Assembly: GCF_036250695.1 (NCBI RefSeq)
Contig: NZ_CP109427.1
Span: 2,170,001-2,234,000 of the forward strand
Reading direction: 5' to 3'
Length of the DNA: 64,000 nucleotides
Source: Streptomyces sp. NBC_01497
GTDB taxonomy: Bacteria; Actinomycetota; Actinomycetes; Streptomycetales; Streptomycetaceae
Shown: positions 16,603 to 25,174 of the stretch, one piece after another
Position numbering within the stretch: position 1 is the stretch's first letter
Layout: each line of letters begins with the position of its first letter
Position numbers and translations under genes: made by a program
The notes under the pieces: model-generated
Database searches by the model: none
Seen by the model: the letters and a program-made list of their open reading frames with translations, nothing else
What the model was told of the DNA's origin: nothing

Positions 16603-18329
16603 CAGAACTCTCCCGAGCGGTCGGTGCGGATGCGTTCGAGCAGCAGCAGCGAGGCGGCGCACACGATCATCAGGACCGTGGACAGCGCCATCGCCTCGCC
16701 GTAGGTCAGGTCGCCGGGGCGGGCGAGGAGCCGCGCGACGGCGACCGGCAGGGTCGGGTTGTCGGGCCGCGCGATGAAGACGGTGGCCCCGAACTCGCCG
16801 AGCGAGACCGCGAACGCGAACCCGGCCGCGACCAGCAGCGCCCGCCCCACCAGCGGCAGGTCCACCTCGCGGAAGGCACGCAGCGGGGAGGCGCCCAGCA
16901 CCGCGGCGGCCTCCCGCAGCCTGATGTCGACCGCCCGCAGCACCGGCAGCATCGTCCGGACGACGAACGGCACGCCGACGAGCGCCTGGGCGAGCGGCAC
17001 CAGGATCCAGGAGCTGCGCAGGTCCAGCGGGGGCTTGTCGAGGCTGATCAGGAAACCGAAGCCGACGGTGACGGCGGAGACCCCGAGCGGCAGCATCAGC
17101 AGCGCGTCGAAGCCCCGCACGAGCCGTCCGGCCCTGCGGGTCAGGGCCGCGGCGGCGAGGCCGCCGATCACCAGCGCGATCGCCGTGGCGACCGCCGCGT
17201 ACCGCAGCGAGTTCCCGACGGATTCCAGCGGCGGCACCAGGAAGGTGCCGCTCGCGTCGAGCGCGGTCAGCGCCCGGTAGTACGAGAGACCGAATCCGCC
17301 CGGTGTGGCGAACGACCGCTCGACGAGTACCCCGAGCGGCAGCAGGAGCAGCAGGGCGATGCTGAGGAGAACGCCGGACAGCAGCGCCCACTGCCCCGCC
17401 CCGCGCGGCCCTCGGGCCGTGGTGGCCGCGTCGACGAGGCGCAGTGCGCTCTCCCTGCGGCGAACGGTCCAGGCGTGGACACCGAGCACCGCGCCGACCG
17501 CGACGAACTGGACCAGCGTGAGGATCGCGGCGGTCGGCAGCTGCAACAGCTGCGCGGTCTGCCGGTAGATCTCCACCTCCAGGGTGGAGAAACCGGGACC
17601 GCCGAGGACCTGGATGACGCCGAAGGAGGTGAAGGTGAAGAGGAACACCATGAGCGCGGCGGCGGCGACGGCGGGTCCGAGCGCCGGCAGGGTCACCTTG
17701 CGCCAGGCGGCGAACCGGCCGGCGCCGAGCACCCGGGCGGCCTCCTCCTGACGGGGGTCCAGCTGCGACCACAGGCCCCCGACGGTCCGTACCACGACGG
17801 CGTAGTTGAAGAAGACGTGTGCGAGCAGGATCGCCCAGACCGTCGTGTCGAGCCTGACGCCCCACAGCTGGTCGAGCAGTCCGCCACGGCCGAGCAGAGC
17901 CAGGAACGCGGTGCCCGCGACGACGGTCGGCAGCACGAACGGCACGGTCACGACCGCCCGCAGCACCTGCTTGCCGGGGAAGGAGAACCGGGCGAAGACG
18001 TACGCGCCGGGCAGCGCGACCAGCAGGGTGAGCCCCGTCGAGGCGAGGGCCTGCCACAGCGTGAACCACAGCACGTGCAGGATGTCCGCCCGGCCCAGCA
18101 CCCGGGTGACCGCGCCGAACTGCCAGCCGTCCGCCGTCTTCAGGCCGCGCCCCACGATGGAGATGACGGGGTAGGCGAAGAAGACCGCGAAGAAGGCGAA
18201 CGGCACGGCCATCAGCGCGAGTCTGGTCGCCCCGGGACGCAGCGCGCGACGCCTTCCGACGGGCGCGGGCCGCGACGTCCCCGGCCCGGCGCCCGCGGGC
18301 TCCCCCGGCCGGCCGGGCGCGAGCGTCAC
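16602..18329 (-). CDS. thiP: Thiamine ABC transporter permease (fused two-domain)
   Basis: This 575-residue permease carries two tandem binding-protein-dependent transport domains, each with the EAA loop that docks the ATPase: QEEAARVLGAGRFAAWRKVTLP near residue 195 (two quoted halves QEEAARVLGAG and WRKVTLP) and REAAAVLGASPLRAFREVDLP late in the protein (REAAAVLGAS and FREVDLP). About twelve membrane helices are visible. ThiP has exactly this duplicated layout, as does the iron transporter SfuB. The GTG start lies one base after the thiB stop. The preceding TPP riboswitch makes thiamine the likely substrate. Confidence 0.87.
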   Translation of the reverse strand: MTLAPGRPGEPAGAGPGTSRPAPVGRRRALRPGATRLALMAVPFAFFAVFFAYPVISIVGRGLKTADGWQFGAVTRVLGRADILHVLWFTLWQALASTGLTLLVALPGAYVFARFSFPGKQVLRAVVTVPFVLPTVVAGTAFLALLGRGGLLDQLWGVRLDTTVWAILLAHVFFNYAVVVRTVGGLWSQLDPRQEEAARVLGAGRFAAWRKVTLPALGPAVAAAALMVFLFTFTSFGVIQVLGGPGFSTLEVEIYRQTAQLLQLPTAAILTLVQFVAVGAVLGVHAWTVRRRESALRLVDAATTARGPRGAGQWALLSGVLLSIALLLLLPLGVLVERSFATPGGFGLSYYRALTALDASGTFLVPPLESVGNSLRYAAVATAIALVIGGLAAAALTRRAGRLVRGFDALLMLPLGVSAVTVGFGFLISLDKPPLDLRSSWILVPLAQALVGVPFVVRTMLPVLRAVDIRLREAAAVLGASPLRAFREVDLPLVGRALLVAAGFAFAVSLGEFGATVFIARPDNPTLPVAVARLLARPGDLTYGEAMALSTVLMIVCAASLLLLERIRTDRSGEF

Positions 18330-18330
18330 G

Positions 18331-19449
18331 TCACTTCACCACGAGCGAGGACCACGTCTGGATCCACTGATCGCGGTGCGCGGCGATCCGGGACGGGCTC
18401 ATGGTCTCGCCGTTCGTGATCTTCGCCCCGAACTTCGTGAAGACGGCGGGCTCCTTGGCGCCCTTGACCACCGGGTCGACGAACATCTGGAGCGGCATGT
18501 CCTCCTGGAACCGCTTGCTGATCATGAAGTTGATCAGTGCCTTGCCGCCCGCGGTGTTCTTCGCGCCGTCGAGGAGGCCCGCGAACTCGATCTGCCGGAA
18601 GCAGGTGCCGGTCGCGACACCGGTCGGCGCCTGCGCCGGGGTCCTGGGCTGCGGCTTGGCGTACAGCACTTCGGACGGCGGGCTGGAGGCGTACGAGACG
18701 ACGAGCGGCCGGGTCGCCTTGGCCTTCTTGCCGCCGGCCGAGCCGGAGAAGTCCTGGTCGTAGGCCTGCTCCCAGCTGTCGACCACCTGGACGCCGTTGG
18801 CCTGGAGCTTCTTCCAGTAGCCCTGCCAGCCGGAGTCGCCGTACTTCGCGACGGTGCCGAGGAGGAAGCCGAGGCCGGGCGAGGACGTCGCGACGTTCTC
18901 GGTGACCAGCAGGTTCTTGTACTGCGGCTTGACCAGGTCGGCGAAGGTGCTCGGGGGCGCCAGCTCGTGGTCGGTGAAGTACTTCCGGTCGTAGTTGACG
19001 CAGAGGTAGCCGCTGTCGATGGGCGTGACGCGGTGCTTGGTCCCGTCCAGCCGGGTGCTGGGGTCGACCTGGCCGAGGCCCTTCGCGGTGTACGGGGTGA
19101 ACAGCCCGTTGTCGAGAGCGCGGCTGAGGAGGGTGTTGTCGACGCCGAAGAAGACGTCGCCCTGCGGGTCGCCCTTGGTGAGGATGGCCTTGTTGACGGC
19201 CTCACCGGCGTCGCCGCTCTTGAGGACCTTGACCGTGTAGCCGGTCTCCTCGGTGAACTGCTTCAGCACGGCGGGCGAGGCGGCGAACGAGTCGTGGCTG
19301 ACGAGCGTGACCGTCTTGGACCCCGACGCGCCGGAGTCCCCGCCGCTGCCGGCACCCGCCTGCTTGCCGCCCGAGCCGCAGGCGGCGAGGGCGGTGACAC
19401 CGAGCGCGGCGGCAAGTGCCGCCGAGACGAGCTTCTTGGTGCTGGGCAC
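18331..19449 (-). CDS. thiB: Thiamine ABC transporter substrate-binding lipoprotein
   Basis: This 372-residue lipoprotein has a signal peptide with lipobox LAAC-G at residues 21-24 and a Gly/Ser linker. The ThiB-like periplasmic-binding fold follows: TVTLVSHDSFAASPAVLKQF, GDPQGDVFFGVDNTLLSRAL, DSGYLCVNYDRKYF and SSPGLGFLLGTVAKYG are typical of ThiB. It should bind thiamine or its phosphates outside the membrane. The GTG start is preceded by AGGAGG at eight bases; an ATG only two bases after AGGAGG is out of frame. It is the first gene of the operon and is separated from a TPP riboswitch by a strong hairpin, so expression should fall when thiamine pyrophosphate is plentiful. Confidence 0.92.
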   Translation of the reverse strand: MPSTKKLVSAALAAALGVTALAACGSGGKQAGAGSGGDSGASGSKTVTLVSHDSFAASPAVLKQFTEETGYTVKVLKSGDAGEAVNKAILTKGDPQGDVFFGVDNTLLSRALDNGLFTPYTAKGLGQVDPSTRLDGTKHRVTPIDSGYLCVNYDRKYFTDHELAPPSTFADLVKPQYKNLLVTENVATSSPGLGFLLGTVAKYGDSGWQGYWKKLQANGVQVVDSWEQAYDQDFSGSAGGKKAKATRPLVVSYASSPPSEVLYAKPQPRTPAQAPTGVATGTCFRQIEFAGLLDGAKNTAGGKALINFMISKRFQEDMPLQMFVDPVVKGAKEPAVFTKFGAKITNGETMSPSRIAAHRDQWIQTWSSLVVK

Positions 19450-19490
19450 TTCTCATTCCTCCTGGGACATCCAGTCCAGGAAGAGACGCG

Positions 19491-19532
19491 GCCCTGCCCC
19501 GGTCCACCGGGGAACGGGAACCGGGGCAGGGC
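19491..19532 (-). terminator. Expression-platform hairpin between TPP riboswitch and thiB
   Basis: Perfect 13-base arms at 19491-19503 and 19520-19532 (GCCCTGCCCCGGT and its complement) surround a 16-base loop. The hairpin lies between the riboswitch and the thiB ribosome binding site. It has no T-run after it. It could be a Streptomyces-type terminator or a fold controlling access to the thiB start region. Confidence 0.65.
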
Positions 19533-19556
19533 GCAACAGCTTGAGTAACGACCGGA

Positions 19557-19668
19557 CTTCCTACCCAGAATGACCTGGGCGAGGTTCAGAGGGTCTGCGG
19601 CCTGAGCCTGGGAACGAGGCGTTCCCGGGCCGTCGCCGCACTCTCAGCGCTGTGGCGCTCCCCTGTCG
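19557..19668 (-). ncRNA. TPP riboswitch (THI element)
   Basis: Read on the minus strand, this stretch contains the conserved THI-box parts in order. CTGAGA is at 19642-19647, within GCGCTGAGAGTGCGG. ACCCTCTGAACCT is at 19582-19594. The closing segment near CATTCTGGGTAGGAAG is at 19557-19572. A variable stem lies between the first two parts, as in known TPP riboswitches. It is followed by thiB-thiP-thiQ, so it should sense thiamine pyrophosphate and repress thiamine uptake. The gap 19669-19781 upstream contains the probable promoter but no gene. Confidence 0.92.
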
Positions 19669-19781
19669 GGTGGTGCGTATCGGTTGTATGCGAGGCGTTT
19701 CGCACCCAGGGTACACAGGAGCTGTCAGGCATCCGCGCGGGCGCCCGGTGGACCCGGCCGGGGCGGGGGCGGGCCGCGCCG

Positions 19782-20894
19782 TCAGCGCTCGGACGCCGCC
19801 AGCTGCCCGCACGCCCCGTCGATCTCCTGACCGCGCGTGTCGCGCACGGTCACCGGCACGCCGTGCGCCGCGATCGCGTCCACGAACGCCTTCTCGTCCT
19901 CGGGACGGGAGGCCGTCCACTTGGAGCCGGGTGTCGGGTTCAACGGGATGAGGTTGACGTGCACGCGCTTGTTCTTGAGCAGGCGGCCCAGCCGGTCGCC
20001 CCGCCACGCCTGATCGTTGATGTCACGGATCAGCGCGTACTCGATGGAGACCCGGCGGCCGGACTTCTCGGAGTACTCCCAGGCGGCGTCCAGCACCTCC
20101 CGCACCTTCCAGCGCGTGTTCACCGGTACGAGCGTGTCGCGCAGTTCGTCGTCCGGCGCGTGCAACGAGACGGCGAGGCGGCACTTGAACCCCTCGTCCG
20201 CGAAGCGCAGCATCGCCGGGACCAGACCGACCGTCGAGACGGTGATCCCGCGCTGGGAGAGGCCGAGGCCGTCCGGCTCGGGGTCGGTGAGCCTGCGGAT
20301 CGACCCGACGACCCGGTTGTAGTTGGCGAGCGGCTCCCCCATCCCCATGAAGACGATGTTGGACAGCCGCGCGGGACCGCCCGGCACCTCGCCGTCGCGC
20401 AGGGCGCGCATGCCGTCCACGATCTGGTGCACGATCTCGGCGGTCGAGAGGTTGCGGTCCAGACCGTTCTGACCGGTGGCGCAGAACGGGCAGTTCATGC
20501 CGCAGCCCGCCTGCGAGGAGATGCACATGGTGACCCGGTCCGGGTAGCGCATGAGCACGGACTCGACCAGCGTGCCGTCGTGCAGCCGCCAGAGCGTCTT
20601 GCGCGTCGTGTCGTCGTCGCACGAGATGTGCCGTACGACGGACATCAGGTCCGGCAGGAGCGCGTCGGCGAGCCGCTGCCGCGAGCCGGCCGGGATGTCC
20701 GTCCACTGCGCCGGTTCGTGCGCGTACCGCGCGAAGTAGTGCTGGGACAGCTGCTTGGCGCGGAAGGGCTTCTCCCCCGCGGCCGCGACCGCTTCACGGC
20801 GCTCGGCCGGCGTGAGGTCCGCGAGGTGCCGCGGCGGACGCTTCACGCCCTTGGGCGCGGCGAACGTCAGTTCTCCCGGCTTCGGCGCGGCCAT
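19782..20894 (-). CDS. rlmN: Dual-specificity 23S rRNA/tRNA adenosine C2 methyltransferase RlmN
   Basis: This 370-residue radical-SAM enzyme methylates C2 of A2503 in 23S rRNA and of A37 in some tRNAs. The iron-sulfur cluster motif CxxxCxxC is seen in [13 protein letters not shown]. Other family marks are [31 protein letters not shown] and the terminal [12 protein letters not shown], which contains the Cys that carries the mono-methyl adduct. The ATG (MAAPKPGEL) has GAGGAG nine bases upstream; the frame upstream is low-complexity Arg-rich. It follows cdsA on the same strand but beyond a terminator. Confidence 0.95.
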   Translation of the reverse strand: MAAPKPGELTFAAPKGVKRPPRHLADLTPAERREAVAAAGEKPFRAKQLSQHYFARYAHEPAQWTDIPAGSRQRLADALLPDLMSVVRHISCDDDTTRKTLWRLHDGTLVESVLMRYPDRVTMCISSQAGCGMNCPFCATGQNGLDRNLSTAEIVHQIVDGMRALRDGEVPGGPARLSNIVFMGMGEPLANYNRVVGSIRRLTDPEPDGLGLSQRGITVSTVGLVPAMLRFADEGFKCRLAVSLHAPDDELRDTLVPVNTRWKVREVLDAAWEYSEKSGRRVSIEYALIRDINDQAWRGDRLGRLLKNKRVHVNLIPLNPTPGSKWTASRPEDEKAFVDAIAAHGVPVTVRDTRGQEIDGACGQLAASER

Positions 20895-21046
20895 CAGCGA
20901 CAACTCCTCGGTACGACGGTGGTGGGGCGGGTCCCGTCCCCGCGGAGCACACCGCCCAGGGCGGGGGCCGCTACCGCCGCGGGCGGTCTCACGGCGCGCT
21001 CTCGCGCGGCGCGTGCTGCGCGACGCGGGCGCCGGAGCGGGACACA

Positions 21047-21079
21047 AAGGGGTCCACCGCGACACGCGGCGGACCCCTT
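21047..21079 (-). terminator. Terminator downstream of cdsA
   Basis: Arms AAGGGGTCC (21047-21055) and GGACCCCTT (21071-21079) pair, followed by four more pairs inside (CCGC/GCGG) after one mismatch. On the minus strand the hairpin is followed by TTTGTG, giving a short T-run. It closes the pyrH-frr-cdsA block. Confidence 0.8.
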
Positions 21080-21141
21080 CAGCGTACCTGCTTCGCCGGA
21101 GACCGATTCCGGCCGGCGACCGGACCCGCCACCGGCGGCCA

Positions 21142-21221
21142 GGATCCCGCTCGGACCAGGCGATCCTGCTCGGGCCGGGCCATCCCGCCCGGACCCCGGG
21201 CCATCCCGCCCGGAACGGGCC
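21142..21221. repeat. Four degenerate 19-21 base tandem repeats
   Basis: Four units of about 20 bases follow each other at 21142, 21162, 21182 and 21203. Each has the core ATCC(C/T)GC(T/C)CGG followed by a GC-rich half ending GGGCC or similar. They are noncoding, just 3' of cdsA. Confidence 0.6.
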
Positions 21222-21233
21222 GGACGCCGGCCG

Positions 21234-22526
21234 TCAGTGCGAACCGACGAAGATCACCATCAGCAGCCACACGACGGGCGCCGTGGGGAGCAGGGAGTCC
21301 AGGCGGTCCATGATGCCGCCGTGGCCAGGCAGCAGGGTCCCCATATCCTTGATCCCGAGGTCCCGCTTGATCATCGACTCGCCGAGGTCGCCGAGCGTCG
21401 CGCTGACCGCGGCGCCGAGCCCCAGCAGCAGGCCCTGCCACCACGCCCCGTCGTCGATCAGGAACTGCATGCACAGCGCGCCGGCCACCATCGCGAAGGC
21501 GATCGCACCGGCCAGGCCCTCGCGGGTCTTGCCGGGGCTGATGCGCGGCGCCAGCTTGTGCGTACCGAACCGCCAGCCGACCGCGTACGCACCCGTGTCG
21601 CTGATGACGGTCAGGATGATGAACGTGAGCACGCGCCAGGGACCGTCGTGCGCCGTCAGCAGCAGCGCGACGAACGTGGCGAGGAATGGAACGTAGAACA
21701 CCGCGAACACGCCCGCGGTGACATCCCGCAGGTAGCCGTCGGGCGGCTGCGCCATCCGCGAGACCAGCACGGCGAGCGCGGTCAGCGCCATCGCGATCCA
21801 GGCGCCCTCCGGGCCCCACACGTACCCCGCGACGACCATCATCGCGCCGCCCACGGCGAGCGGGACGATCGGCGCCTTGATGCCCTTCTTCTCGCCGAGC
21901 CTGCTCGTCAGTTCCCACAGACCGACCACGACGGCCGCCGCGATCACCCCGACGAACACGGCCTTGACGATGAACAGCGAGGCGACGACCACGGCGCCGA
22001 GGCCGACCCCTACCCCTATCGCGGCGCGCAGGTCACGGCCCGCACGCTTCTTCTGCGGAGGCTGGTCGGGCGACGGGTCGGACGCCTGGTGCGAGGGCAT
22101 GGGCTCCTGCTGCGTCTCGTCACGGAACAGGGGTCCGGCCAGGGGGCGTCCCGCCTCCCGGCCGACGGCTTCGTCCCGCGGGGGCGGGTAGCCCCCGGGC
22201 GACGGGGCGGGGCCAGTCCCGGGGTCCCCGGACACCGGGGCACCCGGCACGAAGGCACCGGGCGCGGCGCTTCCCCGCTCGGAGCCCCCCTGCGGGAGGC
22301 TGCCGGGCGGGGGCCCGCCCGGCAGAGGACCGCCGGACCACTGGCCGCCGGACCACGGACCGCCGGTCACGGGTCCTTCGGATACGGGGCCGTCGGGCAC
22401 GATGGGCATGGGCCGAGTCTGCTGGGCCTCGGGCTCATCGTGGGCGGGACCCGCCGGGCGGGCCCCCTGGTAGGACGGACCCCCGTAGCCGGCGGCCGGC
22501 GGGATACCGCGGGAAAAGTCGTTCAT
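21234..22526 (-). CDS. cdsA: Phosphatidate cytidylyltransferase CdsA
   Basis: This 430-residue enzyme makes CDP-diacylglycerol from phosphatidate and CTP, the branch point of phospholipid synthesis. The C-terminal 260 residues hold about eight membrane helices and the CDS signature: SDTGAYAVGWRFGTHKLAP, SPGKTREGLAGA and DLGESMIKRDLGIKD with PGHGGIMDRLDSL. The first 165 residues are a Pro/Gly/Ser-rich cytoplasmic extension with repeats such as GPVSEGPVTGGPWSGG; long N-terminal tails are common in actinobacterial CdsA. The ATG overlaps the frr stop by one base (TGATG). Confidence 0.94.
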   Translation of the reverse strand: MNDFSRGIPPAAGYGGPSYQGARPAGPAHDEPEAQQTRPMPIVPDGPVSEGPVTGGPWSGGQWSGGPLPGGPPPGSLPQGGSERGSAAPGAFVPGAPVSGDPGTGPAPSPGGYPPPRDEAVGREAGRPLAGPLFRDETQQEPMPSHQASDPSPDQPPQKKRAGRDLRAAIGVGVGLGAVVVASLFIVKAVFVGVIAAAVVVGLWELTSRLGEKKGIKAPIVPLAVGGAMMVVAGYVWGPEGAWIAMALTALAVLVSRMAQPPDGYLRDVTAGVFAVFYVPFLATFVALLLTAHDGPWRVLTFIILTVISDTGAYAVGWRFGTHKLAPRISPGKTREGLAGAIAFAMVAGALCMQFLIDDGAWWQGLLLGLGAAVSATLGDLGESMIKRDLGIKDMGTLLPGHGGIMDRLDSLLPTAPVVWLLMVIFVGSH

Positions 22527-23083
22527 CAGACCTCAAGCAGCTCGGATTCCTTGTGCTTGAGCAGCTCGTCGACCTGCGCGACGTACTTCGTCGTGGTGTC
22601 GTCGAGCTCCTTCTCCGCCCGCCTGCCCTCGTCCTCACCGACGTCGCCGTCCTTGACCAGCTTGTCGATGGTCTCCTTGGCCTTGCGGCGCACCGCGCGG
22701 ATCGAGATCTTGGAGTCCTCGGCCTTGGTCTTGGCGACCTTGATGAACTGGCGGCGCCGCTCCTCGGTCAGCTCGGGGAACACCACCCGGATGATGCTGC
22801 CGTCGTTGCTCGGGTTGACGCCCAGGTCCGAGTCGCGGATGGCCTGCTCGATGTTGCGCAGGGCGCTCTTGTCGAACGGGGTCACCACGGCCATCCGTGC
22901 CTCGGGCACGGAGAACGAGGCGAGCTGGTTGATCGGTGTCATGGCGCCGTAGTAGTCGGCGACGATCTTGTTGAACATCGCCGGGTGGGCGCGTCCGGTG
23001 CGGATCGCTGCGAAGTCGTCCTTCGCGACCAGGACGGCCTTCTCCATTTTTTCCTCGGCTTCGAGGAGGGTCTCTTCGATCAC
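22526..23083 (-). CDS. frr: Ribosome recycling factor
   Basis: This 185-residue protein, the normal length for the family, splits post-termination ribosomes together with EF-G. The signature segments are [57 protein letters not shown] and the C-terminal helix [23 protein letters not shown] at 23083 ([12 protein letters not shown]) has AGGAG six bases upstream and gives the conserved length; the longer frame is not family-like. It lies between pyrH and cdsA, as in many bacteria. The 193-base gap to pyrH has no gene. Confidence 0.95.
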   Translation of the reverse strand: MIEETLLEAEEKMEKAVLVAKDDFAAIRTGRAHPAMFNKIVADYYGAMTPINQLASFSVPEARMAVVTPFDKSALRNIEQAIRDSDLGVNPSNDGSIIRVVFPELTEERRRQFIKVAKTKAEDSKISIRAVRRKAKETIDKLVKDGDVGEDEGRRAEKELDDTTTKYVAQVDELLKHKESELLEV

Positions 23084-23276
23084 CACTTGCTCCTGCGTGT
23101 TGTGAGTGCGGTGTGCCACCGGTGGTGCGGTCCCCACGGGTCCGGCGGTACCTGCGTCGCGTCTTTCCTGCACGGTGTCCGACCGGCAGGGCTTTGTCCA
23201 TACGGTGCTGGGCTGCGTCCGCGGGAGGCTGAGCTCCTACGGGCCGTGTCCCTGCGAAGACGGGGCCGCGCGGACG

Positions 23277-24056
23277 TCAGCCCCTGCTGCCCTGGTCGCT
23301 CACGAGAGTGCCGATCTTCTCACCCTTGACCGCGCGCGCGATATTGCCCTCGGCCAGCAGCTCGAAGACCAGGATCGGCAGTTTGTTGTCCTGGCACAGG
23401 GTGATGGCGGTCAGGTCGGCGACGCGCAGGTCGCGGGAGATGACCTCGCTGAACCCGAGCGCGTCGAACTTGACGGCTCCCGGGTTGGTCTTGGGGTCGG
23501 AGTCGTAGACGCCGTCGACGCCGTTCTTGCCCATGAGCAGGGCTTCCGCGTGGATCTCCAGGGCCCGCTGGGCCGCCGTGGTGTCGGTGGAGAAGTACGG
23601 CATGCCCATGCCCGCACCGAAGATGACGACGCGGCCCTTCTCCAGGTGGCGCACCGCGCGCAGCGGGATGTACGGCTCCGCGACCTGACCCATGGTGATC
23701 GCGGTCTGTACGCGGGTCTCGACGCCCTCCTTCTCCAGGAAGTCCTGGAGGGCCAGGCAGTTCATGACCGTGCCGAGCATGCCCATGTAATCGGAGCGCG
23801 CCCGGTCCATGCCGCGCTGCTGGAGCTCCGCGCCACGGAAGAAGTTGCCGCCGCCGATGACGAGCGCGATCTGGGCGCCGTCCCGGACGACGGCCGCGAT
23901 CTCGCGGGCGATGGCGTGCACGATGTCGGGGTCGACGCCGAGCGCTCCCCCTCCGGCGAAGGCCTCACCGGACAGCTTCAGCATGAAACGCCGGGGCCTC
24001 GGGCCGTCGGCGGTGCGGTCGTCGGGGGAATGGTCGGCGTCCACGCCGTTGCTCAT
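23277..24056 (-). CDS. pyrH: UMP kinase PyrH
   Basis: This 259-residue amino-acid-kinase-fold enzyme phosphorylates UMP to UDP. The ATP-binding region has [14 protein letters not shown], the glycine-rich [21 protein letters not shown] follows (quoted as IGGGNFFRG and RGMDR), and later [19 protein letters not shown] and [15 protein letters not shown] occur. The ATG ([10 protein letters not shown]) has GAGGAG six bases upstream and is preferred over a start six residues earlier. It is the first gene of the pyrH-frr-cdsA block, separated from tsf by a hairpin. Confidence 0.95.
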   Translation of the reverse strand: MSNGVDADHSPDDRTADGPRPRRFMLKLSGEAFAGGGALGVDPDIVHAIAREIAAVVRDGAQIALVIGGGNFFRGAELQQRGMDRARSDYMGMLGTVMNCLALQDFLEKEGVETRVQTAITMGQVAEPYIPLRAVRHLEKGRVVIFGAGMGMPYFSTDTTAAQRALEIHAEALLMGKNGVDGVYDSDPKTNPGAVKFDALGFSEVISRDLRVADLTAITLCQDNKLPILVFELLAEGNIARAVKGEKIGTLVSDQGSRG

Positions 24057-24084
24057 GGGGTTCTCCTCGTACACATACGACGAA

Positions 24085-24128
24085 GGCCATTGCCGGTGGG
24101 TCGGGTGTCGTCCCTGGCGGCAATGGCC
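24085..24128 (-). terminator. Hairpin between tsf and pyrH
   Basis: Perfect 11-base arms GGCCATTGCCG (24085-24095) and CGGCAATGGCC (24118-24128) enclose a 22-base loop. It lies between tsf and pyrH on the minus strand, close upstream of pyrH. It could terminate tsf transcripts or act as a pyrH leader element. Confidence 0.6.
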
Positions 24129-24245
24129 TCCTCGTCGGATCTGCGATCATCCGGCACGTACGCGGCCGACGACTGCATCAGACCCTAGCGGGGTCCGCCG
24201 TCCTCCGTGTACGACTGCGTCGGCGCACTCGCGCCGACGTCGCGG

Positions 24246-25088
24246 TCAGGCGCCGACGCGAATGCGCGCGAAGCGCTTCAGCGTGACACCGGCCTCGTCC
24301 AGGACCTTCTTGACTGACTTCTTGTTGTCCTTCGCGAACGGCTGGTCGAGGAGGGTGACCTCCTTGAAGAAACCGTTGACCCGGCCTTCGACGATCTTCG
24401 GCAGGGCGGCCTCGGGCTTGCCCTCCTCGCGCGAGGTGGCCTCGGCGACGCGGCGCTCGTTCTCCACGATGTCGGCCGGGACGTCCTCACGGGTGAGGTA
24501 CTTCGGCGAGAACGCGGCGATGTGCTGCGCGACGTCCTTCGCGATCTCGGCGTTCTCCTTGTCCAGCTCGACCAGGACGCCGACCTGCGGCGGAAGGTCG
24601 GGCATGGTGCGGTGCATGTAGGTGGCCACGAAGCCACCGTCCGCGGGGAACTGCGCGAAGCGGTCGAGGACGATCTTCTCGCCGAGGTTGGCGTTGGCCT
24701 CGTCGACGTACGCCTGGACGGTCTTGCCCGGCTCGATCTCGGAGGCGAGCAGCGCCTCGACGCCGGCGGGCGACGTCTTCGCGACGTGCTCGGCGAGCGC
24801 GGCGGCCACGGCCTGGAACTTCTCGCCCTTGGCGACGAAGTCCGTCTCGCACTTCAGCTCCAGCAGCACACCGGAGGTGTGGTCCTCGGCGATGAGGGAG
24901 ACCACGGCGCCGTTCTCAGCGTTGCGGCCCTCGCGCTTCGCGACGCCCTTCTGGCCCTTGACGCGGAGCAGCTCGACCGCGGCTTCCACGTTGCCGTCGG
25001 CCTCGTCGAGCGCCTTCTTGCAGTCCATCATGCCGGCACCGGTGAGCTCACGGAGCTTCTTGACCTCGGCGGCGGTGTAGTTCGCCAT
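24246..25088 (-). CDS. tsf: Elongation factor Ts
   Basis: This 280-residue nucleotide exchange factor reloads EF-Tu with GTP. The N-terminal UBA-like domain is clear: YTAAEVKKLRELTGAGMMDC then KKALDEADGNVEAAVELLR. The core follows with ELKCETDFVAKGEKFQAVA, and the C-terminal end is DQPFAKDNKKSVKKVL. Length matches other Streptomyces EF-Ts. It lies downstream of rpsB as in nearly all bacteria, here with a hairpin between them that probably lowers tsf expression relative to rpsB. Confidence 0.96.
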   Translation of the reverse strand: MANYTAAEVKKLRELTGAGMMDCKKALDEADGNVEAAVELLRVKGQKGVAKREGRNAENGAVVSLIAEDHTSGVLLELKCETDFVAKGEKFQAVAAALAEHVAKTSPAGVEALLASEIEPGKTVQAYVDEANANLGEKIVLDRFAQFPADGGFVATYMHRTMPDLPPQVGVLVELDKENAEIAKDVAQHIAAFSPKYLTREDVPADIVENERRVAEATSREEGKPEAALPKIVEGRVNGFFKEVTLLDQPFAKDNKKSVKKVLDEAGVTLKRFARIRVGA

Positions 25089-25129
25089 CTCTGTAGTTTC
25101 TCTCTTAAGAAGTCGAAGATCTACGGCTG

Positions 25130-25158
25130 GACGGCGGGGGCCAAGGGCCCCCGCCGTC
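25130..25158 (-). terminator. rpsB-tsf intergenic hairpin (attenuator)
   Basis: Perfect 13-base GC-rich arms (25130-25142 and 25146-25158, GACGGCGGGGGCC and its complement) with a three-base loop lie 16 bases after the rpsB stop. tsf has no obvious promoter of its own in the remaining 40 bases, so the hairpin probably acts as a partial terminator. Confidence 0.75.
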
Positions 25159-25174
25159 TTTCCGAACCGTGAGG

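Larger units (their letters stand above)
20895..21233. other. 339-base gap between rlmN and cdsA
   Basis: No gene is visible. On the cdsA side it holds degenerate 20-base tandem repeats (21142-21221) and then a strong terminator hairpin (21047-21079). The remainder, toward rlmN, should contain the rlmN promoter and the GAGGAG ribosome binding site. Confidence 0.6.
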
